Assembly (NCBI GenBank): GCA_018398585.1
Contig: JAGTTD010000001.1
Location: 25,861,438-25,925,437, forward strand
Direction: 5' to 3'
From: Simmondsia chinensis
Taxonomy: Eukaryota; Streptophyta; Magnoliopsida; Caryophyllales; Simmondsiaceae
DNA: 64,000 bases
Position 1 is the stretch's first letter. Every line of letters starts with the position of its first letter. The position numbers and the translations under genes were made by a program. The notes below the pieces were generated by a model. That model was not told the DNA's origin. It did no database searches and was given only the letters and a program-made list of their open reading frames with translations. Shown here piece after piece: positions 11,405 through 22,216 of this stretch.

Positions 11405-12366
11405 TTGAGTAATGTCGAACAGGAAAGGTTACTTAGGGTTCTAAGGGAGCATAAATCAGCCATCGGATGGACCCTTTTAGACATCAATGGAATTAGCCCT
11501 TCCTTATGCATGCATAAGTGTTATGATTTATGATCAATCTTGAATCATAACCTAGGATAGGTGAAGAATTAGAGTGAAGATGAGAAGAGAATTGGAGAAT
11601 ATAGATGAGAAATAGAGAGAATTTGAGATGAGAGGAGAAATATCTTGTCAATATCATTCAATAATATCCTTTACAATGATGAACCTCCCCTATTTATACA
11701 ATCAAGCTCAAGTAAGAATCACAAGAAAATATCTAGCTATGCAATGCTCCCAAATCGCGACCAACCGACATATCCCCCTAACACTTCACCTTGACATGAA
11801 TTAACCTAACACTTAAGCAACCTACTTGAGATCAATTTCCAATTACGGTTGATTATACTATAAGGAGCACTAATTGACTAATTGAATGACTTAAACTACT
11901 TTATTACAACCTTTACTTATTAGTATTTAATTCCATTTTCCCTATCTTTTAGAATCATAACAAAAGATAGCTTCAAGCCTACTGTGCAGCCACAACGTCG
12001 ATTAAACCTTGCTATGAAGGAGGTGGTAAGGAAAGAAGTTGTCAAGTTATTAGATGCCGAGATCATTTATCCCATATTTGATAGGCCATGTGTAAGTCCA
12101 GTGCAAGTAGTTCCAAAGAAAGGAGGAATAGCAATAGTAGAAAATAAGAACAATGAGCTCATCCCTACTAGGACTGTCACAGGGTGGAGGGTATGTATAG
12201 ATGCAGGAAACTTAATGATGCCACCCGAAAAGACCATTTTCCCTTACCCTTCATTGATCAAATGTTGGAAAAACTTACTGGCCATTTGTATTACTGTTTA
12301 TTGCCATAGCACTGGAAGATCAAGAAAAGACCACTTTTACTTGTCCATATGGTACCTTTGCCTATA
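11390..12366 (+). pseudogene. Athila reverse transcriptase, N-terminal part
   Basis: RT starts with a segment ending GISPSLCMHK at 11518, is interrupted by the LTR at 11519-11962, and resumes at 11963 with DSFKPTVQPQRRLNLAMKEVV, then VSPVQVVPKKGGI and TGWRVCID. Between FPYPSLI... and ALEDQEKTTF an internal deletion has removed the segment holding the first catalytic Asp region. The frame stops at ...YGTFAY, where the sequence switches to Athila LTR. The palm and thumb, including the YxDD box, are absent, so it cannot be functional. Confidence 0.8.
11519..11962 (-). mobile_element. Solo LTR inside Athila RT
   Basis: A 444 bp block with TGTTATGATTTATG at one end and AATCATAACA at the other, and a TATA box on the minus strand (plus strand TATTTATA near 11692). 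GA-rich sequence at 11570-11640 corresponds to the R/U5-type tracts of the other chromovirus LTRs. No internal region is present. The flanks (ATAAG and AAAGA) do not form a clean TSD, and a few RT codons are missing at the site. Confidence 0.75.
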
Positions 12367-12895
12367 ATGATTCATAATGAGTCTGAGAGGAGATTTATGA
12401 TTATTACTAAGGTGATAAGCACCACAAATTGAGCGAATGCTCAAGAGAGATTAATGCGATTTGTGTGGTATTAAGTGAAAACCATGGATCTTTAAAACTC
12501 TTTTCTTATTTAAATTCATGCAAGAGATTGATGAATTAATATGTAAAAGAGTATGCTAAGTGTTGCTCGAGAGAGAATATTTAGTAAATTAGGGTTTTCG
12601 ACCATCAACATGTAATAACAACTTGAATACCGAGAATAGAAAGGCATATTAATTCAACTAGGTGAAATCGGATGTCTTGGATCTTATTATCATAAAAACC
12701 ATAAAAAAATCCGTACAATTTTTATTAAAATTAGTAAACATTTTAGTTCTTTTTATTTTGGTTTGTTTCATTTCAAAAACTACTAATTTCGGTACTCACT
12801 CAATAAAAATCCTCATAAGAACGATACTCTACTAACTCTTTATTACTTGATATGACTTAGTGCACTTGCCAAGCATACACCAAGTAAAGCATCCA
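12367..12895 (+). mobile_element. Athila LTR, 3' part only
   Basis: Corresponds to the last third of the LTR at 15699-17309 (compare ATTCATAATG at about 16750). It ends just before the PBS with CATCCA. The upstream two thirds are missing. Confidence 0.8.
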
Positions 12896-12901
12896 AGTTT
12901 T

Positions 12902-12919
12902 TGGCGCCGTTGCCGGAGA
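12902..12919 (+). promoter_or_regulatory. Primer-binding site, tRNA-Asp type
   Basis: TGGCGCCGTTGCCGGAGA, one base different from the perfect tRNA-Asp complement used by Athila elements. Confidence 0.85.
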
Positions 12920-13375
12920 TTGTCTATATTTGAGTGATATTGATACCATCTAGTTTTAGTACTAATTTGAAATTGTCAATAAATTGTAAATTTTTTTTAA
13001 AGTTTGAAAAATAAATATCCTTTCACTCATTTAATTCATTTGTAAAACGGATTCTTTAAAATAAATAAATAAATAAATAAAGTTATTGGTTTTTCTTAAC
13101 CTTTGTTATAGATTGTTGCATTTTTGAGTTTTCTAATTAATTTTAACTTTGTTTCTAGTTTTAATTCACCTATATAAGTTTTTCAAAGTTAACTTTATTA
13201 TCTTTAAGTTTTTCAAAATTGTGTTTCTTAATTTTAACTTGGTTTTCAAAGATTGTTGTATTTTTAAGCTTTTTCATTGATTTTAATTTTATCTTACTTT
13301 TAAGCTTATTTATTTATTTATTCATTTTTTTTGTATTTTGTTAAAAAAAAAAAAAAAAGAAGGAGAGCTAAAAGT
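12920..13375 (+). other. Athila leader, non-coding
   Basis: AT-rich, with TAAA-type runs (AAATAAATAAATAAATAA near 13063-13080) and an A16 tract at about 13344-13359 just before the gag remnant. No coding frame seen. Confidence 0.5.
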
Positions 13376-13377
13376 TA

Positions 13378-14190
13378 TGGCTTGCTACAACTTTATGAGA
13401 CCTCAATATCAACCTGTATGGAAAAGACAATTGAGCATTCATGAAATTAGTGTATAATCTACTCAACTCTCACTAATTTGAAAACAAATAGATGACGCGA
13501 TTGCTGCTTGTACTCCTAGATGTGAATTTTGTGTAGGTACCCATGCTAGTATGGAGTGCCAATTGGGAATTAGCTTTTCCTCATGGGATTTTGAATAAGA
13601 TAACTACATGTCAAATTATAACCAACACCAATACAATCCTTACTATAGCACCTATAGTCAAGGATGGATGAACCCTTCTTACTTTTCTTGGAACCATTAC
13701 GAAGCACCTTGGCCACCCACTTATCCATCTCAAGAAAAGAAATATGATTTAGAAGAGACATTTAGGGAGTTCATGGAAACCATGGCTGACTTCAAAAACT
13801 AAAGGGCCTCCATCCAAAATCCAGAATCTCAAGTAGGACTACATTAGAGGAACTTTCTGTGCGATATAAAGATTCCTTGCCTAGCAATACTATCACCGAC
13901 CTAGGGGAGCAAACTAACGCCATAGCATTGAGGGATGGGGACACATTAGAAAAACCACCTTAATGTGACATAACCCCCATGATCAACCGATCACCACAAA
14001 TGATCGAACCTATCTTGGTCGAACCACCACCACCAGTGATTGAAATAGAGTTTCAAGCTTGTCTAACAAAGTCCGAGGCTTTTGGAGCCAAGGATGACTT
14101 ATCCAAAAAAATGCAGAAAAGATAGGAAAAGAAAATTCAAGTTGTGGCACATTAGGCTCAAGGATCCCATCGTTAAAGAAGATGGAGGTG
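13378..14190 (+). pseudogene. Athila gag C-terminal remnant
   Basis: Begins at an ATG (about 13377) aligned with MASNN of full gag, immediately after the leader. It keeps a zinc knuckle with intact spacing (CEFCVGTHASMEC, about 13525-13562), then a 64-codon open piece at 13608-13802 (YDLEETFREFMETM). After more stops it reaches a segment similar to the post-protease connector (ACLTKSEAFGAKDD, about 14056-14100). The protease and all of pol are skipped. The minus homologue is at 7624-8541. Confidence 0.65.
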
Positions 14191-14249
14191 GTTGTGTAAA
14201 GAAGGGTACAAAGCAGATACACGAAAGGAAATAGTCATTAAGGGTGGAT

Positions 14250-15698
14250 GGAGGAAACTCCACTCTCCTTCAGGACACGGGATAGATCATTGCCAAAAAG
14301 TTGAGCTAATGACTATAACTTAAGCACCTCTTGGGAGGCAACCCAAGTTTTCCTTTCCTTACTTCTTTTCTTTCAATTTTCTTTTATTTTTTATTATTTT
14401 CTAATGTTTTTGTAATTTTTGTTCAATAGGGTTTTGAAACAAGTTTGGAGGTAACTTGGTCATGACATTCACCATCAAATAAACAATCTTCAGACCTGGG
14501 AAGTATCTCTCATCTACTGCTTCGTTCTTTATATTTTATTTTAACATTGAGGACAATGTTAACTTTAAGTTTGGGGGTGGAAGAGACAATTTTAAAATTT
14601 TGAACAAAATTTACCGAAAAGTTCTCTTATTTTGTCTTTTAGAGTCGGCTTTAGTGCCTCCCAGAGTTCGGAGCCTTTATATGGGGATGTAGATAGTGTC
14701 AGCCAACAAAAGATTGTCTAGTTTCTATAGTTTAGACCATTAGTTTTTTAACATTTCATTTTTGAACCTATGTTAATAAATAAATAAATAAATAAACAAA
14801 AAACCTTATCGTCATGCTTTTAGGCAATTTTTCTACCCTTTTTAGCTCGTTTATTGTAATTGGATTTGAACAACCAGAGAATCAATTATTTTTGTGTTCT
14901 AATTGCAAAACACGATTTAATCTAAGGCACTATCTTGATAAAATCGTGGTATTTGAGTTCACTAGTTAGCATGGTTGTTCTACTTTTCTTTTTGATTAAA
15001 ATATGCTCAAATTTGAATAGATTGCATTAAGATTGTTATTTGCATAATAGATTTTGAAGAGTTATGCCTAAGTTTAAGTAAAAGAAAAATATAAAATAGA
15101 AATAATATAACAAAAATAGAGAGAGAGAGAGTCACTAAGCACCGCTATCCTGTGTAAAACATTTATTATTTGGATATGTGCTACGGTGTGATGGCTTCAT
15201 GCCTTGGTACCTCGAGCAAGCAGATCCGCAGCGGTGTTTCAACCCTTGGTACCCTGGGCCAACTGGAATGGGGGCTGCTGCATTGAAAGCTCACTACAAG
15301 GGGTACTTAGAAAGCTAACAAGGAACTGAGCACCTTTAAAAAAAAAAAAGGAAGAGAAAATTTGGTGAATAATTTTAGTCTTCGGCATACTTGAGAAGTC
15401 TTGTTATAAGTGGCATGATTTTTGGCGTCCATTCAGTTTGAATTTCTTGAGCTTAGAAAGAACGAATAAACTTAATTTGCTTACCTGACTTTTGAATTCA
15501 GTTACCTAGGTAATTGACAAGATTTTCTTTGGAAAGATTGTTTTGCCTTTAGAACCTTAAAACTTTGAGTCTCGGTCATTCTTTTCTAATAGAAGTAGTC
15601 TTGCTTTGAATTTTGATAAATTTTAAAAAGCATGAGACCCTACACTTTAATGTTTAGCCTTGCTCGAGGACGAGCAATATTTAAGTTTGGGGGTATTT
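14250..15698 (+). other. Athila 3' untranslated region
   Basis: Non-coding. Landmarks are CTTGGGAGGCAACCCAAG (14328-14345), GAGGACAATGTTAAC (about 14549) and a GA microsatellite (about 15119-15132). A variable segment at 15135-15340 differs from the neighbouring copy, and the region ends in GAGGACGAGCAATATTTAAG and the PPT. Reading frames are short and unconvincing. Confidence 0.65.
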
Positions 15699-17309
15699 TG
15701 ATAAGTCCAATTTAGTATATAATTATTCATATCATTTTGGTTCATTTTCTAACCATTATACATCAAATTTTTATCGATATTGCTCGGCTTTGCTCTTTTT
15801 TGCTTCTATTGCCATTTTTTTTTTTTGCAAAAACACTCATTTTGTGCTAAATATTGCTAGGTTTTATCATTAACACCAAAAAGGGAGTTCAAGATTAATC
15901 AAACAAAAGCAAAAAATGGGCAAAACAAAAGAATTTACATGGCTAAAGTAAGAACACAACAAGTTCATGCACAATTCATTTCAACTTGTAAGAAAGGGTG
16001 GCAAAATGAACAAATCAAGTGCAAGGATTCTTTGTAAACTTCAATAACATGTTCAAAATGAGGTCGAGGCTCAGGTTTGGGCTGCAAAAGCAGAAACAAA
16101 TGAAGAAAAATAAGCAAGAACAACAGCTATAGAAAATGTACAACAAACTTGCACAATTTAAGTTCAACTTGCAAATTTGGATGGAAAAATGAGCGAATCA
16201 AGTGAAAGGATGGATTAAAAAATTCATTTAAATGTCCAATATGATGTCAATATTGATTTTGGCCGGCTAAAGCAAAAAAAAAAAAAAAAAAAAAAAGGGA
16301 AGAAAACAGCAAGTTGATTGAATTCTGCAGTTTTGGACAGTAATGACAATGTGTGGTGCAATGAGATTAAAGCTTCCAATATTTTTTATTTTAAGTAATT
16401 TCAACCTCAAATACTATAAATAGGGTTGCTTATGAGGTGTTTTAGCATGATCCAAAATAAAAAAAACTCGATACAAAATAGAGAAATATGGTAGAAATTC
16501 GTAGGGAGAAAGAAGGAGAAAAGAAGAAGTTTGGTTTGTAATTTTGCATTTTCAAGTTTTTTCTATCCTTATCTTCTTTAAGTTTATGGATTTTGTCTTA
16601 AATTTGCATTATATTATGTTTACCATGAACTAATTTTGTTTTTCCACGCTCTCTTCTAATTCAACGTGTTCAATGTTTTGTTATTGCGTTGTTGAAGTGT
16701 TTATCATTGTTTTTCATGAGTTTTGAACGCTTGATCACCATTTAAAGCCTATAATGATTCATAATGTGTATGAGAGGAGATTTATGATGATTGCTAATGT
16801 GGTAAACACCACAAATTGAGCGAATGCTCGAGAGAGGTCAACGCAATTTGTGTGGTCTTAAGTGAAAACCACAGATCTATAAAACTCTTTTCTTATTTAA
16901 ATTCATGTAAGAGATCGATGAGTTAATATGTAAAAGAGTATGCTCAGTGTTGCTCGAGAGAGAATATTTAGTAAATTAGGGTTTTTGACCATACATGTAA
17001 TAACAACTTGAATACCGAGAATTGAAAGGCGTATTAATTCAACTAGGTGAAATTGGATGCCTTGGATCTTATTATCATAAAAACCATCAAAAAATTAGTA
17101 CACTTTTTATCAAAATTAGTAAACATTTTAGTTCTTTTTATTTTGGTTTGTTTCATTTCAAAAACTACAAATTTCGATTTTTCAAATAGCACTAAAACTA
17201 CTAATTTCGGTACTCGCTCAATAACCATCCTCGTGGGAATGATACTGTACTCGCTCTTTATTACTTGATACAACTTAGTGCACTTTCTAAGCATACACCA
17301 AGTAAAGCC
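15699..17309 (+). mobile_element. Athila LTR (1.61 kb)
   Basis: Starts TGATAAGTCCAATTTAG right after the PPT and continues to AGTAAAG near 17309, where it lacks the last few LTR bases and no PBS follows. Instead, Athila 3' untranslated sequence resumes at 17310. A TATA-like TATAAATAGG lies at about 16416, and an A23 run at about 16275. Confidence 0.85.
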
Positions 17310-18334
17310 TCACTTATCATCGTGCTTTTTAGGAAAATTTTCTACTCTTTTTAGGCCGTTTAATTTAATTAGATTTGAATAACTTGAGAATCAATTACTT
17401 TTGTGTCCTAATTGCAAAACATGATCCATTCTAAGGCACTATCTTGATAAAAACATGGTATTTGAGTTCACTAGCTAGCATGGCTGTTTTACCTTTCTTT
17501 TTGATTAAAAGATGCTCAAATTTGAATAGATTGCATTAAGATTATCAATGACATAATAGATTTTGAAGAATTATGTCTAAGTCTAAAGAAAAATATGAAA
17601 AAAAAAGATAGAGAAAACAAGGGAAGCATCTCGAGCACCGCTATCTCATATAAACATTTCAAGATATGTGCTGCTCATCATGAGGGTGTCTCAGTGGTGG
17701 CGTCTCTTACCCATGTGGTCATCGCCCAAGGGTCTAGAGTTCACTTCTCACTAAAGATGTACCCGTGAAGTCATAACGAGGGCGTCTCAGTGGTGACGTT
17801 TCTTACCCATGCTGTCATTACCCAGGTGTTAGGAGTCTGATTCTCGTTGAAGATATACTCATGCGATCATATTGAGAGCGTCTCAGTGGTGATTTCTCTT
17901 ACCCATGCAGGGGTCAGGAGTTTTATTCTCGCTGGAGATATACTCATAGACCAGGATTGACTAGGGCTGATCAGCCCCTCACCAAAAAAAAAAAGGAAGG
18001 GAGAAAATTTTACGAATAATTTTAGTCTTGGGCATTCCTGAAAAGTCTTGTTATGAGTGTCTTCTATTCAGTTTGAATGTCTTGAGATTAGAAAGAATGG
18101 ATAAACTTAATTTGCTTAGTCAAATTTTGAATTCATTAACCTAGGTGACTGACAAGTTTTTTGTTGGAAAGATTATTTGCCTTTTGAACCTTAAGCATTG
18201 AGTCTCGGTCATTCTTTTCTAATAGAAGTAGCACTTGCTTTGAATTGTGATTAAATTCTTAAAAAGTATGAGGTCCTGCGCTTTCATGTTTAGCCTTGCT
18301 CAAGGACAAGCAGGATTTAAGTTTGGAGGTATTT
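17310..18334 (+). other. Second Athila 3' untranslated region (no coding part)
   Basis: Aligns with 14805-15698 of the neighbouring copy and ends in the PPT-like TTTAAGTTTGGAGGTATTT. It carries a private insertion-like block at 17682-17955 (three 96 bp units). With the LTRs on both sides it forms an LTR - internal fragment - LTR unit. Confidence 0.75.
17682..17955 (+). repeat. 96 bp tandem repeat x3, tRNA-like boxes
   Basis: Three units start at 17682, 17778 and 17874, a constant 96 bp period, each opening GAGNGNGTCTCAGTGGTG. Each unit carries an A-box-like CTCAGTGGTG and, about 45 bp later, a B-box-like GAGTTCNNTTCTC (consensus of the three units). Followed at about 17982 by A11. It resembles a trimer of a tRNA-derived SINE head, but the boxes are diverged and it is absent from the copy at 15135-15340. 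Confidence 0.5.
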
Positions 18335-19753
18335 TGAAAAGTCTAATTTAGTATGCAATTATTCATATCATTTAGGTTCATTTTCTAACCATTTTACATC
18401 AAATTTTTATTGCTATTGCTCGCTTTTACTCTTTACCGTGCCTATTGTTATTTCTTTGCAAAAACATTCATTTTATGCTAAATCTTGCTTAGTTTAATCA
18501 TCAACATCACCAAATAAATGGAAGATACATCAAACAAAAGCAAAAAAATAGGCTAAATACTCCAAAAGCACACGGTTTAGCAAGAACACAACAAGAACTT
18601 ACACAATTCATTTCAAATTGCAAAAAAGGGGCGGCAAGATGCACAAATCAAGAGCAAGGATAGATTAAAAAATACATTAAAATGTTATAATTGATGTCAA
18701 GCCTAATTTTGGACGGTGCAATGCCGGACAAACTGAAAAAATAAGCAAAAATAGCAAGTTGTAAGGGATGGGCGGCAAGGGTGGGAAAGTGAGCAATTGA
18801 GAGTGAAGCTTGCAACATTTTTTATTTCAAGCATTCCCAACCTCATGTACTATAAATAGAGAGGTATGGGAAGTGTTTTTGGTCATTCAAACAGCAAAAG
18901 CAAAATAGAAAGTAGAGAAAAAGCTAGGAAAACCGAGAGGAAGAAGAAGGAAGGGAGGAAGGAAAGTTTGGTTTATAATTTTGCATTTTTAAGTTCTTTC
19001 TATCCTTTTCTTCTTTAAAGTTCATGGATTTTGTCTTATTTTTGCTTTATATTATGTATACCATGAACTAATTTTGTCTTTTCAAGCCTACGATATAGCC
19101 TAAGTTGTAATATACACTCTTTTCTAATACAACGTGTTCAGTGTTTATCATTGTTCTTCATGAGTTTGAATTATTGATCACCATTCAAAGCCTATTATGA
19201 TTCATAATGGGTCTGAGAGAAGATTTATGCTAAATACTAAGGCGATAAATACCGCAAATTGAGAGAATGCTAGAGAAAGATTAGCGCGAATTGTGTGGTC
19301 TTAAATGAAAATCATGGATCTTCAAAACTCTTTTCTTATTTAAATTCATGCAAGAGATTGATGACTTAATATGTAAATGAGCATGGTAAACGTTGCTCGA
19401 GAGAGACTGTTTGGTAAATTAGGGTTTTCGACCATCAACACATAATAATAACTTGAATATCGAGAATAGAAAGGCGTATTGATGCAATTAGGTAAAATCG
19501 GATTCCTCATAACTTATTAAATCATTAAAACCTTCAAAAATCAGTAAACCTTTCATAAAAATTAGTAAACGTTTGTGTTCTTTTTCACTTTGTTTTGTTT
19601 CATATCAAAAACCTCAAGTTTCGGTCTTTTAAATAGTATTAAAACTACTAATTTCGGTACTCATTTAATAGAAATCGTGTGGGACGATACTCTATTCGCT
19701 CTGCATTACATGATATGACTTAGTGCACTTGCTAAGCAAATACCGAGCACATC
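18335..19753 (+). mobile_element. Athila LTR (1.42 kb)
   Basis: Starts TGAAAAGTCTAATTTAG after the PPT and ends near 19753 (GCTAAGCAAATACCGAGCAC), after which Tat sequence begins on the other strand. Similar throughout to the LTR at 15699-17309, with scattered substitutions and indels. Confidence 0.8.
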
Positions 19754-20226
19754 AGTATCCATAACTAACACCTCTGCCATTGTCAGCGTAACAATGGTGC
19801 TATTACAGAGCTTGATTAGCAAATTCTTAAAAAATGGCACACCTGAATGTAGGTTGGAGTTCAGTGATATGCCAATAGCATATTCCTTCATCTAGTGTGC
19901 GCACCAGTCTTGGGAATCCCAATATTCCTTCGATGACCAATCACTCGAAAAGGTGGTTAGCCACCTGTGCCTTCTGATTGTCACTAAGAACCATTTTTCT
20001 CCTGTATGGGGAGAAAAGGTTAGTCTGGACACAATAGGGCTTATCTTTGCCCAGGGTCTCAACAATGTTGACCTAAAGAGGACTATAGAAGGGCTCTTTA
20101 TTGACGCCCATTTGCCCTTCTCCCGGGAAGATCAATTCCCTTGCTTCTATGGCATCTTAAACCATGTTTCTAAAGATCACACAGTTCCTAGTTGAATGGG
20201 TCAACGAGTCGTGCCATTTACAGTAT

Positions 20227-20248
20227 TTTTTTTTTTTTTTTTTGCTAA
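20227..20248 (-). mobile_element. 22 bp poly(T) retroposition footprint
   Basis: T17 plus GCTAA, flanked by 16 bp near-perfect direct repeats GTGCCATTTACAGTAT (20211-20226) and GTGCCATTTATAGTAT (20249-20264). Tat B has this sequence once (near 37435-37460). This is what an extremely 5'-truncated, LINE-mediated insertion looks like: a poly(A) tail on the minus strand plus a TSD. Confidence 0.65.
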
Positions 20249-21482
20249 GTGCCATTTATAGTATACATTTCCCTTGTTAGAGTTAGGATAAGGATTTCTA
20301 TGTTTGCCTCTAATCTTGAGTTTGTTATTTTCCTCAAGCTAATCGAATATTACATCGGCTCTAGAAAGGTCAAATGAATATTTTCTTAAGTCTTGGGATT
20401 GATGAGACTTCCTGGCTTTAACATCCTTCTTGATCAACGGATTACAAACCATGGGAGGTCACTTTGACGTCATCAGCAACGTCAATCTCGTATGGAGGAT
20501 CTTCTTCTTCCTCTATTAAGTCGTGCACGTAAGCCCCATACACACTATGTGTCCAAAGGCTTTCCTCTTTCAAGATGATCTCCTATCTAGCGGCACATTC
20601 TGCCAGCTGAAGAAGCATCATACAGTTAGAGCCTTCGAACTTGTTCCTGAATTCAGTATCCGAATCGTTTAGAGCCAGCTTTGCATACTCAACTTCAGGA
20701 AGGGCTACAATGCACTTCAACCTGACTCTTTTGAGCTGGTTGATGTAGTCTTCCACTGGCATGCCTAGCTTCTGTCTCATCCGAGCCAAGTTTGACATGG
20801 AAGTTCCTAATTCCATTCTCGGGAATTGTGTCTAGAATATTCTGGCCATATTGAACTAATGGTAAATAGAATTAGGAGGAAGGCTTATATACCACTAGAA
20901 AGTGGTCCTGGTTAATGAGCTAGGGAACAACCTTAATTTGAGACATTGATTATCTATAGCTTCTCTACATTGGCAATTGAATCTTGCCAAGTGCTTGAGG
21001 GCGGAAACAGTCCCGTCCCCTGAAAGGACGGTAAGCTCAGGGATTTTGTATCCTCGAGGAAAAGGGTGATCCCTATCTATGTAGTCAGAGTAAGGTTTAC
21101 TATACAAAGGTCTATTGACCCTTGTGATACCCAGCCCATACATTTGCTTAATGAGGGTGGCCGATTGGTCTTGGAGGGGTAGGTTAGGCACATGAATATG
21201 CACCTGCCATTGTCACCCAAGTGGGTGAGGATCTCGAGGGGGATCTATAGGATACCCCTGAGCACCCATCACAATCAGGTGTGGGAACGATTGTGGCCCC
21301 ACAAACTTTCGGTGAACCCCTTGATCATAATGGCCATGAACTAGATTGGCCATGAAGTATGTCCCGACAGGACCTAGGTTACATGGCATACCTGGACGCA
21401 CAATAATGTTAGTAGGTTGTTGGTTCATCCTTACCTGATTAATCCCCAAGTCAAGATCTTGAGGAATTGGGTTGTTATTCCT

Positions 21483-21503
21483 CCCCCCCCCCCCCCCCCC
21501 CCC
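21483..21503. repeat. C21 homopolymer
   Basis: Twenty-one C inside Tat A gag, at the point where the minus-strand frame would read a poly-Gly stretch. Tat B lacks the run. Confidence 0.8.
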
Positions 21504-22216
21504 AATATTATAAGTACGAAGAGGTCTAGGATGAGAAATGTAGTTCCCAAAAATAGGGACATAACCTTGCACTCCAACTTCAAGGCCTTGAGTGGGTCTT
21601 GGGGCAACATCTACTACCTGAGGAGGGTATGAAAGGTTATGCCCCCTGTCTTAAGGATAGGAAACACTAGCGCATTAGCGTTGAGGTCCCTCGTGGTCAG
21701 AGAGAAACTCTGATTTGAAGGCCCAGTAGCTCCAAGGGACACGTTTTCGTTTATACGGCTGGGATCCAAGTGTGTAACAACTAGGTTTTCCACAGTTGGG
21801 TTTTTTGTTGTCTCAGGGACCGTGTAGTTAACCTGAGAAACTAGTAACCGCAACCTCAAGGTTGTCTAGTGAAGATGACTAGCTGGTATTGTTGGAAGAG
21901 GTACAGGCCTATGCTACACGATGTCGTCCCTAAAGGCTTGGACAAAGCCATTATAAGACTCATCATGTCTAACCAATATAGGTTCGACTTCAACCATTGT
22001 CTGTCTAGCCATGTCCTTAGCAATAAGGGTAGCAGTAGAAGACAAGGGTGAGTTCATTTCAACTAAGACTCTATTAGTTTCTTTATGAAGCCTTTCATTC
22101 ATAGAGGTTCTAGTGTCGTTAATTACCGCTCTCATAGCAGTAAAGCTTTCCCGCCGAGCTGCTAGATTGCACTCTATTTTAGCACGTTCAGTTATGACTT
22201 TAGAATCCTTCCTTTG

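Larger units (their letters stand above)
8865..12366 (+). mobile_element. Athila-like element D, fragmentary
   Basis: Plus-strand fragment. It holds a piece of Athila LTR (8865-9025, matching 18950-19115), then gag truncated at its N-terminus (9031 on), protease, and the first part of RT. RT is cut by a solo LTR (11519-11962), has an internal deletion, and ends at 12366, where it is fused to another Athila LTR. There is no PBS between the LTR piece and gag. It sits head-to-head with the minus-strand Athila copy at 8863. Confidence 0.8.
12360..17309 (+). mobile_element. Reduced, pol-less Athila derivative (plus copy)
   Basis: Order: LTR fragment (12360-12895), PBS (12902-12919), leader (12920-13375), gag remnant (13378-14190), 3' untranslated region (14250-15698), PPT-like TTTAAGTTTGGGGGTATTT, then a full-size LTR (15699-17309). 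There is no protease, RT or integrase. Same architecture as the minus copy at 6703-8863. The 5' LTR is truncated, joined to Athila RT through shared GCCTATA. Confidence 0.8.
19754..22216 (-). pseudogene. Tat-lineage gag, fragment A
   Basis: Minus-strand gag of a Tat-type Ty3/gypsy element. Recognisable pieces from N to C: a helical region (22216-21914, MRAVINDTRTSMNERL), a Gly/Pro-rich stretch around 21480, the capsid block YSKPYSDYIDRDHPFPRGYKIPE with ALKHLARFNCQC (21203-20895), then 20816-20583 (ARMRQKLGMPVEDYINQLKRVRLKC). The C-terminal part runs to about 19760. It aligns over its whole length with Tat B (about 36800-39500). There are many stops. The left end abuts an Athila LTR; the right end is cut by chromovirus 1 at 22217. 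Confidence 0.8.

Noticed and set aside
12902..12910. TTTGGCGCC in Athila as another E2F site
   Set aside because: This is the tRNA-Asp primer-binding site, not a promoter element.
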